NCBI GenBank assembly: GCA_032622095.1
Contig: CP136069.1
Coordinates: 159,701,043 to 159,765,042 of the forward strand
Direction: 5' to 3'
Length of the DNA: 64,000 nucleotides
Source of the DNA: Siphonodentalium dalli
Taxonomy: Eukaryota > Mollusca > Scaphopoda > Gadilida > Siphonodentaliidae
Shown here: positions 57,801 through 63,740 of the stretch, one piece after another
Layout of the letters: each line of letters begins with the position of its first letter
Position numbering within the stretch: the first letter of the stretch is position 1
Notes under the pieces: generated by a model
What the model was told of the DNA's origin: nothing
The model's input: only the letters and a program-made list of their open reading frames with translations
The model's database searches: none
Translations under genes and position numbers: made by a program

Positions 57801-60468
57801 GACCAGCATCGTCGACAGAGATTAGATTGTGTCCAAATGGCAGCAGGATTTGTACATTGTTCTTATGGCCTTCATATATATGGACAACCTGAAAATATAC
57901 CAAGGGTTGATAAGAACGAATACTCACATTAGGCCCAATAAATAAAAATACTGAGGCACCTCTCTCGTCACCTGCAGAGAGCCTCATCAAATAAATAAAA
58001 ATACTGTGTTCTCAGGCACCTCCCTCGTCATCTGATGAGAGCCTCATCAAAAATAAAAATACTGTGTTCATATTTGCGGCAAATTGCCAAACTCGGTCAT
58101 ACTTCAAAAAATATATTTGATGAATATAACAAGTTTCCTTTTGTTTTCTTCTTCTGAGTCAACTTCATTTTTTGAAATTAGTTTTTAATTCTCACTGCTG
58201 ATATATAATACTCAAAAAATATATTTCATGAATAAATCAAGTTTCCTTTTGTTTTCTTCTGAGTCGACTTCATTTTTAAAAATTATTTTACATACATTCA
58301 AAACATTGTTGCGAACACTATGCGTCACTTTAAACCTACCCTGGACCAGAAGGACAGACCTGGGACCAACCCAAAACTACATTTTCATGTGCTCTTTAAT
58401 ATATTGCCATCGGCCACTATAAGGAAGTAAATGAGAGTATTTCATTAGAGTGTTTCCACATTTTGAGCATAGGATTTTTCTGATGCCAGCATATGTTTTC
58501 CTTTGCACATTTGTGTTTGTTCATGCTATATTGGCAGAAAAGTAGAAAAACACAAAACCTTTAAATAACTTTTCTAACTGGTGACAGCTAGAACGGCAAA
58601 CCCACTTTTTTACGGGAATTCCCAACTCAAAAAATACCAAAGCTCCGCCTACTTAAATAGTACCAGTTCTATGGCAGCGGTCTGTGACTAGTATTGTTTT
58701 ACGGGAATTCCAAACTCCAAAAATATCAAAGCTCCACCTGCTTAATAGTACCAGTTCTATGGCAGCGATCTATGGAGTATGCACGGAGGGGCGCTGTTTG
58801 CAGTTTGGACCAATCCCTGCTATATATCTTTATTTAATATAGTGAATCCTGCACGTGTCCACTGTGGTTGGGATTAGATATTAAACAATATCTAATCACC
58901 CTTCTAAATGCATGTTGAAGACGTCACACATACAGAGAATAGCACCTAGAGAATACAGCACCAGCAGTTAAAGCACCAGTGACATTAATCAGCTACAGAT
59001 GATTACGAAGCCAACAACAACAACAAATAAATGCATGTACTTACATGGGTGTTCTTTTCATAAGCTTGAATCAAGTTATGATAACTTGTGAATACTAGTG
59101 TCTCATTTATAGCTAAACACTCAATATCAAATGGATGGCTGTTACCTGTAATACAAAAAAAGTAAGATGAGTTGTATGTCCCCAGATAAACTTTGTGGAA
59201 TTTTAAAAGTATAAATAGTAATAATTGATAAAAGTCACACACCCTCAGTGACAGTGAGCAAGGCTTGAAATAGTGTGTCTGTTATTTGCAGAATGAGGTC
59301 CCGCATGATGGGCTAGCATCACCAAATTCACCCTCTTGAAATCTCATTCTGCTTAGGCCTCATCTTCTGAGAAGTATCTATAGTCTCAAATTAACATTGC
59401 TTTTAGTGACTTTTCCCCTTCTGGGAAGTTTCTGTATCCCCTAATTTGCAGAAGATAAAATGCATAATCGAGGTGACTAAGGGACGAACATCACCAACTT
59501 CAATCTAATCCTAGGTCTCCCATAGCAGTTGAGGCCTAAGCAGAATGAGGTTTATAGAGGGTGAATTTGGTGATGCTAGCCCACTGTGTGAGATAGTGTC
59601 ACTAAATTCACCCTTAAGTTTGAGGACCTCATTCTGCAAATGACAGACACACTATATGCAGGCTTGACAGGGAGTACTTTACAGGATTGTAAATAAGTGT
59701 TCGAACTGGCCCACAAAAGATTGTGGTAAAATAATTTAGCTATTTCCAGATTTTTGTTTTAGCCAAATGAAAACATTTTAAGCCACTTTTTCCCCAGATG
59801 ACGTTTAATAACACAGATTAATTTTTTTTTTAATATTGTCCCTGTTACTATAAATGATTTCAATATCAGTATAACTGATAATAGAACATTGAAATAACTT
59901 GTACAATACAGCGCATTCATTAAGGATATCGCACATGTAGTTGCAACATACATAAACTTATATGATGAACTGATTGTAGATACTGCTGGCACAATCATTC
60001 TCATAAAACAGTCAGCAAGCTTGAATAATTGTCAACAATAGATTGGAACATCCCTCAAACTATAGCCACATGTTGTACACACATATTTAATATTCGTTGA
60101 GCTGTGGTATCGATTGGAGAGAATAATATGAATTTATGAAATGGACAACCAGAGAATACACAACGACTTAATCACACACACCTTCAAACTGCAGTGAGGT
60201 GACTCTCATTTGTGCAACTGCAATTAGCTGCATTCATGGTAATTAATTAGATCCGTGACAATGACGGCATGAAGCCAACGCCACTGTCGTTAATGTATGC
60301 TGTATATGTTTTACTTTTCATACACAATATACAGTAAAATGTTGTAAAATGAGCAGCTTGACTCAACGTACATGTAATACAAAATTTGTATGAAAACAAC
60401 GACAATTTGATATATTATTAACGGATAACTATGTACTCACTGACAGCTACAATGCCAAGTCTGGAACA
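30747..60468 (-). CDS. WDR36: WDR36/UTP21 UTP-B processome WD-repeat protein, near-complete gene (19 exons)
   Basis: Nucleolar scaffold of the UTP-B complex needed for 18S pre-rRNA processing. Exons in gene order: 60441-60468, 59045-59145, 57771-57888, 54970-55158, 53119-53253, 52247-52422, 51211-51331, 46753-46902, 45670-45827, 45180-45294, 44216-44384, 43791-43899, 43444-43523, 42393-42601, 41595-41740, 37158-37277, 36299-36383, 33675-33862, 30747-30896. All joins are in phase, giving about 848 residues that align from LVAVSN to the end of human WDR36. They cover two beta-propellers (SPTGDFLATSHVD, WNIKSNKLLYTFPGW) and the C-terminal Utp21 domain (APFFLPTI, NYLRSATL-stop). The N-terminal exon(s) are outside. 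One exon (53119-53253) carries three apparent +1 shifts. Several exon borders are duplicated in adjacent introns (see findings). Otherwise intact and probably functional. Confidence 0.95.
31251..31614. mobile_element. GAGGTCCCCAGAGGG family copy
   Basis: TAGTGTGCCTGTTATATGCAG start, both arms, AATGACAGACACATTAAA end. WDR36 last intron. Confidence 0.85.
31694..31943 (+). mobile_element. TTAA MITE family C
   Basis: Starts TTAAACCCTTTCTTTACTAAA, ends CCATTTAGTATAGAAAGGATTAA. Contains an inner AACTTATTATCTGAA inverted segment. Lies in the last WDR36 intron. Confidence 0.8.
32389..32876. mobile_element. AGGTACTCAA element, copy 4
   Basis: Starts TTAAAGGTACTCAATCCGAT, with paired GATTCGAGTCGAGGAAG and TTCCTCGACTCGAATC blocks. 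Last WDR36 intron. Confidence 0.78.
33476..33699 (-). repeat. 56-bp tandem copies of a WDR36 exon end and donor
   Basis: Four exact-period 56-bp units, the last merging with the real exon 33675-33862. Each has the exon's final 29 nt and the flanking intron. The three intronic copies read CAG|CTGAGT, the real one CAG|GTGAGT. Confidence 0.95.
33675..33862 (-). CDS. WDR36: WDR36 exon, Utp21 domain
   Basis: Acceptor ACATTTCAG, donor CAG|GTGAGT. Encodes YGPVLNYMKKLGPSAIDVEI, then RSLAPDAGGSISVM and NAYLGLFLQ, matching human ELRSLSPDCGGSIEVMQSFL and AYLALFLK. The last 29 nt and the donor are tandemly copied three times immediately downstream. Confidence 0.95.
33897..34005. mobile_element. GAGGTCCCCAGAGGG family, short palindromic copy
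   Basis: Starts TTGTGTTTGTCATTTGCAG 35 bp upstream (gene sense) of a WDR36 exon acceptor; hairpin half only. Confidence 0.8.
35609..35631 (+). repeat. Poly-A run
   Basis: About 22 A followed by GCCTCCCTGCCTCG. No retroposon body is recognised upstream. Confidence 0.85.
35725..36056 (-). mobile_element. GAGGATCTCTAATGAGTCGC repeat, copy 2
   Basis: Inverted, partly deleted copy: GGGTTATTTAGTGTTGACTT ... GCGACTCATTAGAGATCC. Confidence 0.72.
36299..36383 (-). CDS. WDR36: WDR36 exon
   Basis: Acceptor CATTTCAG, donor GTAAGT. Encodes ESSKLIPGSIQPLSDLGKLI, then VASSETDN. Its leftover base joins the next exon as a Tyr codon, giving NYGPVLN against human KYDTALN. Divergent linker; phase and position support it. 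Confidence 0.85.
36581..36734 (+). mobile_element. TTAA MITE family C (154 bp)
   Basis: TTAA|CACTTTCTATATTGAATGG ... ATTTAGTATAGAAAGGG|TTAA. A related truncated copy ends at TTAA 37113-37116. Right-end fragments also at 24598-24631. Confidence 0.78.
37158..37277 (-). CDS. WDR36: WDR36 exon, KEPPK/APFF motif
   Basis: Acceptor CTTTTCAG, donor AAG|GTACAA. 40 codons: QRNKPKEPPKAPKAAPFFLP, then TIAGLQPKFAYDDD; human KNKPKEPPKVPKSAPFFIPT is almost the same. Confidence 0.95.
37356..37734. mobile_element. GAGGTCCCCAGAGGG family copy
   Basis: Lies between a WDR36 exon and the start of the splice-junction satellite; the right arm is partly deleted. Confidence 0.82.
37790..41615 (-). repeat. Splice-junction satellite in WDR36 intron (about 125 units)
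   Basis: Tandem array of 27-28 bp units (longer, 40-50 bp, at the 37.8-39.2 kb end). Read on the gene strand each unit holds exon-like GATGTGATAAAG followed by donor-like GTGAGTCATTAA; variants alternate CTGGATGTG and CTCGATGTG. The array runs directly into the end of the 41595-41740 exon, whose LDVIK codons and true donor are the last unit. It occupies about 3.8 kb of the 4.3-kb intron. The unit count is estimated by eye. Confidence 0.97.
38017..39384. repeat. 684-bp higher-order tandem duplication inside the satellite
   Basis: The blocks 38017-38700 and 38701-39384 look near-identical at a constant offset of 684 bp, checked at several landmarks (AGTTGAATC at 38401 and 39085; divergence only after 38717/39401). 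A recent unequal exchange is the simplest cause. Confidence 0.85.
41595..41740 (-). CDS. WDR36: WDR36 exon whose 3' end is the terminal satellite unit
   Basis: Acceptor GTTTCACAG, donor AAG|GTGAGT. Encodes an acidic stretch, then NELITLSLLPNSRWQNLLDL and DVIK, matching human NEQLVTLSLLPESRWKNLLN. Its last bases (GATGTGATAAAG) and the donor are the unit iterated through the following intron, so this exon end is the edge of the satellite. Confidence 0.95.
42393..42601 (-). CDS. WDR36: WDR36 exon, SPTGDFLATSHVD
   Basis: Encodes RLIDCFLVDLAVTSMSF, SPTGDFLATSHVDDIGVYLW and SLRPLPSDYVP, a close match to human SGCLIDCFLLD...SPTGDFLATSHVD. Donor G|GTGATT. The acceptor AATTTCAG is duplicated 39 bp upstream; the proximal one gives human-like length. 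Confidence 0.95.
42602..42640 (-). repeat. 39-bp tandem duplication of a WDR36 3' splice site
   Basis: AATTTCAG|GTTGAT(T/C)GATTG occurs twice, 39 bp apart, at the acceptor of the 42393-42601 exon. 39 bp equals 13 codons and the stretch is open, so either acceptor keeps frame. Confidence 0.9.
42663..42806 (+). mobile_element. Family B MITE fragment
   Basis: Starts TTAAACCTTCCATGACTGG and includes decayed hairpin arms (AGAGAATACATTGGCC). Fragments of the same family lie at about 43998-44040 and 49790-49850. Confidence 0.7.
43444..43523 (-). CDS. WDR36: WDR36 exon, WD repeat
   Basis: Acceptor CACTTTCAG, donor AG|GTAGGT. Encodes TYSPDARWFVTSSMDSSVRI, then WDMPTG, human FSPDGRWLISAAMDCSIRTW DLPSG. 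Confidence 0.94.
43791..43899 (-). CDS. WDR36: WDR36 exon, WD repeat
   Basis: Acceptor CATTTCAG, donor ATG|GTAAGT. Encodes SMLAVSLDNFSVVIIDIDTR, then NVVRSFTGHTNVITDM, human LGLALDDFSISVLDIETRKI and FSGHQGQINDM. Confidence 0.94.
44216..44384 (-). CDS. WDR36: WDR36 exon, WD repeat
   Basis: Acceptor TTTTGCAG, donor AG|GTGAGC. Encodes HNDAVRGLCVDSLNQIVVTG, GADGCVKFWRF, then MKLHRE. The last 18 nt recur at 44158-44175 without a donor. Confidence 0.93.
44618..45032. mobile_element. GAGGTCCCCAGAGGG family copy
   Basis: Full-length copy (TAGTGTGTCTGAAATTTGC ... TGGCAGACACACTATTTGC). A second fragment at about 44440-44465 precedes it. Confidence 0.82.
45180..45294 (-). CDS. WDR36: WDR36 exon, DITSCGNF
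   Basis: Acceptor CCTTGCAG, donor AAG|GTAAAT. Encodes CADITSCGNFVVIGYSSGHV, then DIYNLQSGLHRGSVGNPQ, human DITSCGNFAVIGLSSGTVDV YNMQSGIHRGSFG. Confidence 0.96.
45670..45827 (-). CDS. WDR36: WDR36 exon, WDNI(I/V)ACH
   Basis: Acceptor TTTTTACAG, donor CTG|GTGAGA. Encodes EPCRQSDWDNIVACHRNVCV, then ATTWSYQRATMGEHML, human ESDWDGIIACHQGKLSCSTW NYQKSTIG. Confidence 0.95.
46172..46567 (-). mobile_element. GGGGGTATA-type repeat inserted in a family C MITE
   Basis: AGAGGTGTGACTGTCCCAAT ... GCGGGGGGTATAATAAC. Flanking family C pieces (TTAACCTTTCTATACTAAATG at 46074; ACAAGTACAGAAGGAATCC after) show the nesting. Confidence 0.7.
46753..46902 (-). CDS. WDR36: WDR36 exon
   Basis: Acceptor AAATTTCAG, donor CAG|GTAAAA. 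Encodes GQDSTLRSFSVVHDKHNKSL, a Lys/Arg-rich stretch, then LKHDTHEMPPIVHFTS; human SQDGTLQSFSTVHEKFNKSL and LPPITKFA. Confidence 0.94.
46949..47479 (+). mobile_element. GAGGATCTCTAATGAGTCGC repeat, copy 3
   Basis: Uninterrupted copy used to see the extra DNA in the 11-kb copy. Lies in a large WDR36 intron. Confidence 0.75.
47512..48730. mobile_element. Possible TA-type transposon carrying a nested GGGGGTATA repeat
   Basis: TACTGTATACACCCATCTG at the left and AGTATATACGGTA at the right form imperfect inverted ends. A GAGGTGTAAATGTCCCAATGG repeat (47805-48540) with repeated AAAATGTAGGAATAAAAGC units lies inside. Confidence 0.45.
48731..49770. other. Non-repeat stretch with short ORFs, no gene assigned
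   Basis: Plus-strand ORFs of 77 and 96 codons (48849-49082, 49242-49532) resemble no family I recognise, and the reading breaks repeatedly. May be a decayed captured gene or transposon interior. Sits in the largest WDR36 intron region. Confidence 0.4.
51211..51331 (-). CDS. WDR36: WDR36 exon
   Basis: Acceptor ATTTTGAAG (not CAG), donor CAG|GTAAGT. Encodes VWIFDLADGGGRLLRERSGH, then SAPPNIVEHYGKNGQNILSA, human IWIFDGPTGEGRLLRFRMGH and YYGQNGQQILSA. Confidence 0.94.
51742..52238 (+). mobile_element. TTAG-flanked family C MITE with family B nested inside
   Basis: The outer element starts CCCTTTCTTTACTAAATGG and ends ATTCAGCATAGAAAAGG, flanked by TTAG at both ends. A family B element (TTAA at 51825, CCCTTTCATGACC, hairpins, to about 52073) interrupts it. 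It lies between two WDR36 exons. Confidence 0.8.
52247..52422 (-). CDS. WDR36: WDR36 exon
   Basis: Acceptor TTGAACAG; weak donor AAG|GTTTTT. Encodes GHPIMVSGSTDGHIALWNLE, then EKKLQSQIRDAHNSTITGLQ. Its first part with the acceptor is duplicated just upstream in the gene (52462 onward). Confidence 0.93.
52370..52545 (-). repeat. 92-bp tandem duplication over a WDR36 acceptor
   Basis: CCATAAC(G/A)CTATGTGGCC at 52370 recurs at 52462, and GTTCAA with following intron bases also recurs. The second copy has the exon start and an intact TTGAACAG acceptor but has diverged. Confidence 0.88.
52587..52613 (+). repeat. Poly-G run (27 nt)
   Basis: Uninterrupted G tract. Similar G or C runs at 19158, 35270, 51150 and 55977. 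Confidence 0.95.
53119..53253 (-). CDS. WDR36: WDR36 exon with three apparent +1 insertions
   Basis: Donor CAG|GTAAGA, acceptor CACCAG. Homology runs through three frames: APAIDVV, then AIGLSDGEIILHNIRFDETI with VKFRQDWGAVT, then ISFRTD joined to the next exon. Each shift is a one-base gain at a repeated-base run (GG, TTT, AAA). Length is 135 nt against 132 expected, so phase is kept overall, but the literal frame hits a stop. Sequencing error or real lesion. Confidence 0.85.
54283..54432. repeat. Foldback hairpin
   Basis: CTATACTTTTTGGTTGGATA ... TCATTCGTGATGACA pairs with its complement around AAACAATTCATTT. A related arrangement lies at 53400-53600. Confidence 0.75.
54655..54880. mobile_element. 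GAGGTCCCCAGAGGG family, right half
   Basis: Inner block plus one arm (CACCCTCTGGGGACCTCATT) and outer end, adjacent to a WDR36 exon. A half copy also lies at 46620-46685. Confidence 0.78.
54970..55158 (-). CDS. WDR36: WDR36 exon, WNIKSNKLLYTFPGW
   Basis: Acceptor TTTTTACAG, donor CAG|GTAAGG. Encodes LLHPSTYLNKLLFASKQGAL, then QLWNIKSNKLLYTFPGWG, human ILHPSTYLNKILLGSEQGSL QLWNVKSNKLLYTFPGW. Confidence 0.97.
55184..55502. mobile_element. GAGGTCCCCAGAGGG family, interrupted copy
   Basis: First arm is interrupted by about 75 bp (GAAATGTTTCATATAAAAG ...) before GCGGGCTAGCATCACC; a second complete hairpin follows. Starts 26 bp upstream (gene sense) of a WDR36 exon. Confidence 0.8.
57771..57888 (-). 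CDS. WDR36: WDR36 exon
   Basis: Acceptor ATTTTCAG; donor AAG|GTTGGA is weak, but phase fits. Encodes VVHIYEGHKNNVQILLPFGH, then NLISVDDAGHVIIWDIKTE, human VHTFKGHKAEIHFLQPFGDH IISVDTDG. Confidence 0.94.
57945..58280. repeat. Two local tandem duplications
   Basis: CAGGCACCTC(T/C)CTCGTCA ... AAATAAAAATACTGTG is duplicated at 57953 and 58013; CAAAAAATATATTT...AAGTTTCCTTTTGTTTTC is duplicated at 58106 and 58214. Confidence 0.75.
58599..58790. repeat. About 95-bp tandem duplication
   Basis: TTTACGGGAATTCC, AAAGCTCC(G/A)CCT, and TAGTACCAGTTCTATGGCAG occur twice in order. Confidence 0.8.
59045..59145 (-). CDS. WDR36: WDR36 exon
   Basis: Acceptor GTATTACAG, donor CAT|GTAAGT. Encodes NSHPFDIECLAINETLVFTS, then YHNLIQAYEKNTH, human SNSVPQDICCMAADGRLVFA AYGNVFSAFARNK. 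Confidence 0.92.
59265..59655. mobile_element. GAGGTCCCCAGAGGG family copy
   Basis: Complete outer ends and inner block; the left hairpin is partly deleted. 5' region of WDR36. Confidence 0.82.
60441..60468 (-). CDS. WDR36: WDR36 micro-exon (28 nt), most 5' exon in window
   Basis: Acceptor TTATTTCAG, donor CA|GTGAGT. Encodes CSRLGIVAVS, joining to NSHPF; human KLSLVAVSNS supports it. The preceding exon (human VGKSFHTYD region) was not found before base 64000. Confidence 0.82.
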
Positions 60469-60681
60469 CTGAAATAAAGTAAAGTAAATAACAGAAAATG
60501 AGTTGACACAACCATGAAAATATTCCAGTATGCATATAATTTACCTGTTCATTTTGGATACATATGAGTTTCAATAAGTTGCAAAATGTGATGGATTAAT
60601 TCATGTTTATTAATCATAAGCACAAAGTCTTAAATATATATATACTTTCCATTATAAATTCCATTGTCCAATGTGTTATAT

Positions 60682-60708
60682 GTGCTTCTCGGCCTTTTGA
60701 CTAAGATC
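60682..60708 (+). other. U2 snRNA 5'-end-like fragment
   Basis: TGCTTCTCGGCCTTTTGACT followed by AAGATC matches the first 26 or so bases of U2 snRNA with one change (GGCT to GACT). The branch-site pairing segment GTAGTA and Sm site are absent, so it is not a functional gene. Confidence 0.5.
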
Positions 60709-60766
60709 CAAGAATCTATAATGCAATTGACACATTATTTCCAGATCTAAGTTATAGTACAGTAAC

Positions 60767-60905
60767 ACCTCTCAGATTAGAGAGGTGTTCGGTTTATAGA
60801 TAATCGCGCCACCATCCGAATATATTGTCGCCGTTACAAAGAGTGACCAAGACACAAACACTGCATTATTGATTAATTAATGTGACTTTATTGAATAAAC
60901 TATAA
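60767..60905 (-). repeat. Repeat shared with 17925-18060
   Basis: GAGAGGTGTTCGGTTT, GTTACAAAGAGTGACC, CATTATTGATTAAT and GACTTTATTGAATAAA match the 18-kb copy in reverse. Confidence 0.6.
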
Positions 60906-60960
60906 ATAAATAACTACAAATATAAATAACACAGATATAAAAAACAGATAAATATAGATA

Positions 60961-63104
60961 AGGCCAAAACAAAAATGATGCGTGTTTCCCGTAACCCGAC
61001 CGACCGTCTTCAAAACCCCCCGACCCAAGTTCATTTTATTGGTTTTAAATTAAAAAAATCAATCTATAAACCGACCGACCGCACTGATAACCAAACTATG
61101 TACACGTGGTTCCATTTTATCTGATTCATCTCACGAGATAAATAATATCTTTGATATATTTATATATTTTTTGCAAAGCCACATCGTCACTCTAACGGAA
61201 AGTCAAATTTAATACGATCTGATGCAATACCGGAAAATCACGAGTTATCGTTCCTCTTCGCTGACCGGAAGCACGTGTTTTTGTTGATATTTACATTAAA
61301 CATTGATGTTTTCCGCGGTTGATTCAAATCGATTTGGATTCGAATCGAACCGAATCGATTCGAACAAGTTCATCTCAACGATGGCGGTCGCACATGGGGC
61401 GATTCGAAGTCTCTGGGTAAAAAATGCCACTGAAAATGGAGACGTGTTCTCTTTAATATTTACAAGCTGTATAACCACATAGTCATACTACAATCGATGC
61501 AATCAGGTTCCTCGTTCGGTGTCCGGTTCGGAGATATATCGTCCGGTTTGATAGCACAAAATACACTGTTTTTGAATGTCGTTCTCTTTCTCAAGAATTG
61601 ACAAGTTACTGAATCAGATTTTTGGCGCATCAATTAGAATGGTTTTTCGTCACAAGAACACAACAATGATCGGATTGCCAGATCACAATTTTACTGGGTG
61701 CATACAAAATTCAGGATGTGTTGATAAAAATCTTATAAATGTTGTCTCACATTCAATTATGTGATTTAATCGCTCGTTTCATATATATAAAAACAGAAAT
61801 ATCATTTACATCTAAATATTAACTCAAATAATAGTTATCTTCCTCATAAACATGCAAGATTTGCGATCGAAAACTCGGAAAGTTTGTGCTGGTTGTTAGC
61901 AAGTGCAGGGCTTTGTATTTTTTTTCGCATGCATGTTAATCGCAATTTACAACAGATATAAAACACAAATTGAAGCCCATGGAATGACTTTGCATGAACA
62001 GGATGTTGTATTGTCTATTGTGGTATGGTAAGATATATTACATATAGAATACCTTTACTTTGTCCATAGTATGCACAATTTGAATTCCACATGCCATGCA
62101 TGATTAACTAACTGATAAGCTACATACTATGATATACTAGTAGATACCAACACTAACTAGTAATCAACAGAAAACCGACTTGCCACTTCAAATTTTCTGG
62201 TAACAAAACGTCCAACAGGACATCGAAAGTGGGCCTGTGATAACACAAAATTTCCATTCATGGGGTGTAAGGTCCACTCATGGAGTGTTAGGTCCATTCA
62301 TGGGGTGTTAGGTCCACTCATGAATATTCCCAGCTCAAAATTTTGCTTGGTTCAGGGGGTGTGAACTTCAGTTTGAAATAGGGGGTCCTGACATTTCCCA
62401 ACAAAGACCCTGAAGCCAACTAATAAATTACTCATCTCTCCCCTGCGCCCCCTAAAATGTTAACTGTCAACTAATAAATTACTCATCTCTCCCCGTGCCC
62501 CCTACAACAACTCATCTCTCCCCCGCATCCCCTACAATGTTAACTGTCAACTAATAGATTACTTATCTCTCCCCCATGCCCCCTACAACTCATCTATCCA
62601 CCACTCCCCCTACAACGTTGACTGTTCCCCGCACCCACTACAACATTAACTGTCCACTAACAAATTACTCATCTCTCCCACGTGCCCCCTACAACGTTAA
62701 CTGTCAATTAATAAATTACTCATCTCTCCCCGGTGCCCCCTGCAACTTTAACTCACCTCTCCCCTGTGCCCCCTACAACAACTCATCTCTCCAATGCGCC
62801 CACTACAACAACTCATCTCTCCCCCGTGCCCCTACAACATTAATTCATCTCTCCCCCGTGCCATGCGGACATGTAAACTGTCTACTGTTATCTGTTTTAT
62901 ATGTTTCCCCTCAATATATCAGTTTTGTCAGCAATTTGCCGGTTGCTCTGTGTCATTGTATGGTGTTTGATGGTGGTTAGGCATGGCCCACACGAGACCA
63001 TAAAAAAATAAAATGAAAAAATAAAATAAAATGAAAAGCCTACCGCCCGCCCCTATTTTTTTTGGGCTCGTTACGGGAAACACGCATTCATTTTGTTTTG
63101 GCCT
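60961..63104. mobile_element. 2.1-kb element with about 35-bp terminal inverted repeats
   Basis: AGGCCAAAACAAAAATGATG ... TTTCCCGTAAC at the left pairs with GTTACGGGAAACACGC ... GTTTTGGCCT at the right, 1-2 mismatches. No transposase seen; target duplication not evident. The right part holds CT-rich tandem repeats. Confidence 0.65.
62402..62865 (+). repeat. CTCATCTCTCCCC(G/C)TGCCCCCTACAAC tandem repeats
   Basis: Irregular units combining TCATCTCTCCCC, GCCCCCTACAAC and TTAACTGTCAACTAATAAAT. The long ORF across it is a low-complexity artefact. Confidence 0.8.
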
Positions 63105-63205
63105 AAACATGAAATACATATTATAAATAATATATGAAATGATCGATTTTATGGTGATTGAGTCTGACTTTACAAAAGAAGCTATCTAGCGTTGACTGTG
63201 TATGG

Positions 63206-63415
63206 TCATATGCTGACTTGACGATCATTGTTATTATCATTAAGTTGCTTCATCTTGTCACGGTTTATAAACATGCCGATGCCATACTTTATGCTGAGCT
63301 CTTTGTATGTCAACTGAGGTGTAGACTGGAGACCTTTAATAATTTTCACTTTTTGGTCTGAATTCAACTCTGTACGCTGTTTTCGTGATGGCTCATTAAT
63401 TATCGAAGATTGATA
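63206..63415 (-). pseudogene. pogo/Tigger-like transposase N-terminal fragment
   Basis: Minus-strand peptide NEPSRKQRTELNSDQKVKII, then KGLQSTPQLTYKELSIKYGI, resembles the psq-type helix-turn-helix of pogo/CENP-B-like transposases. No catalytic DDE part follows. A decayed relative (MNEPSRKRP) lies near 13010. Confidence 0.5.
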
Positions 63416-63740
63416 TAAACAGCTATGGTAACATTTTATGAAGTAGTGATTGCGCACATAGTGCTCCTTCACCTTAACTATGGTAATACAGCACTATTGT
63501 GTATTCATAGCAAATTGGTGTTTGAACAATGGTTGTATAAACAGAGTCCAACACAGCACAATAACTGTTGTAAAAACAAACTGTCACTGCTCTAATTTTC
63601 CTTGTGGTCACCATTGTACACTCAATGTGTGAAATAAGTATACAGATATCTAATCAGACACCTGATTCCAGTTCAAAGCGTTCGCCAAACAAAAGACCAC
63701 AAATTAAATCGGTATGCTTATACTAGTACAACAGTACATA
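63365..63740 (-). mobile_element. DNA-transposon remnant related to 12970-13330
   Basis: Shares CGTGATGGCTCATT, ACTCAATGTGTGAAATAAG, AATCAGACACCTG and AATTAAATCGGTA in the same order as 12970-13330. Carries the transposase fragment's 5' end. Confidence 0.65.

Noticed and set aside
60682-60708. Functional U2 snRNA gene
   Set aside because: Only the first 26 or so bases match; branch-site region, stems and Sm site are missing.
61382-61483. 33-codon ORF starting MAVAHGA with good initiation context
   Set aside because: Short, inside the 2.1-kb inverted-repeat element, no homology recognised; a first WDR36 exon here is excluded by strand.
62576-62980. 134-codon Pro/Thr/Asn-rich ORF
   Set aside because: Translation of the CTCATCTCTCCCC tandem repeat; low complexity.
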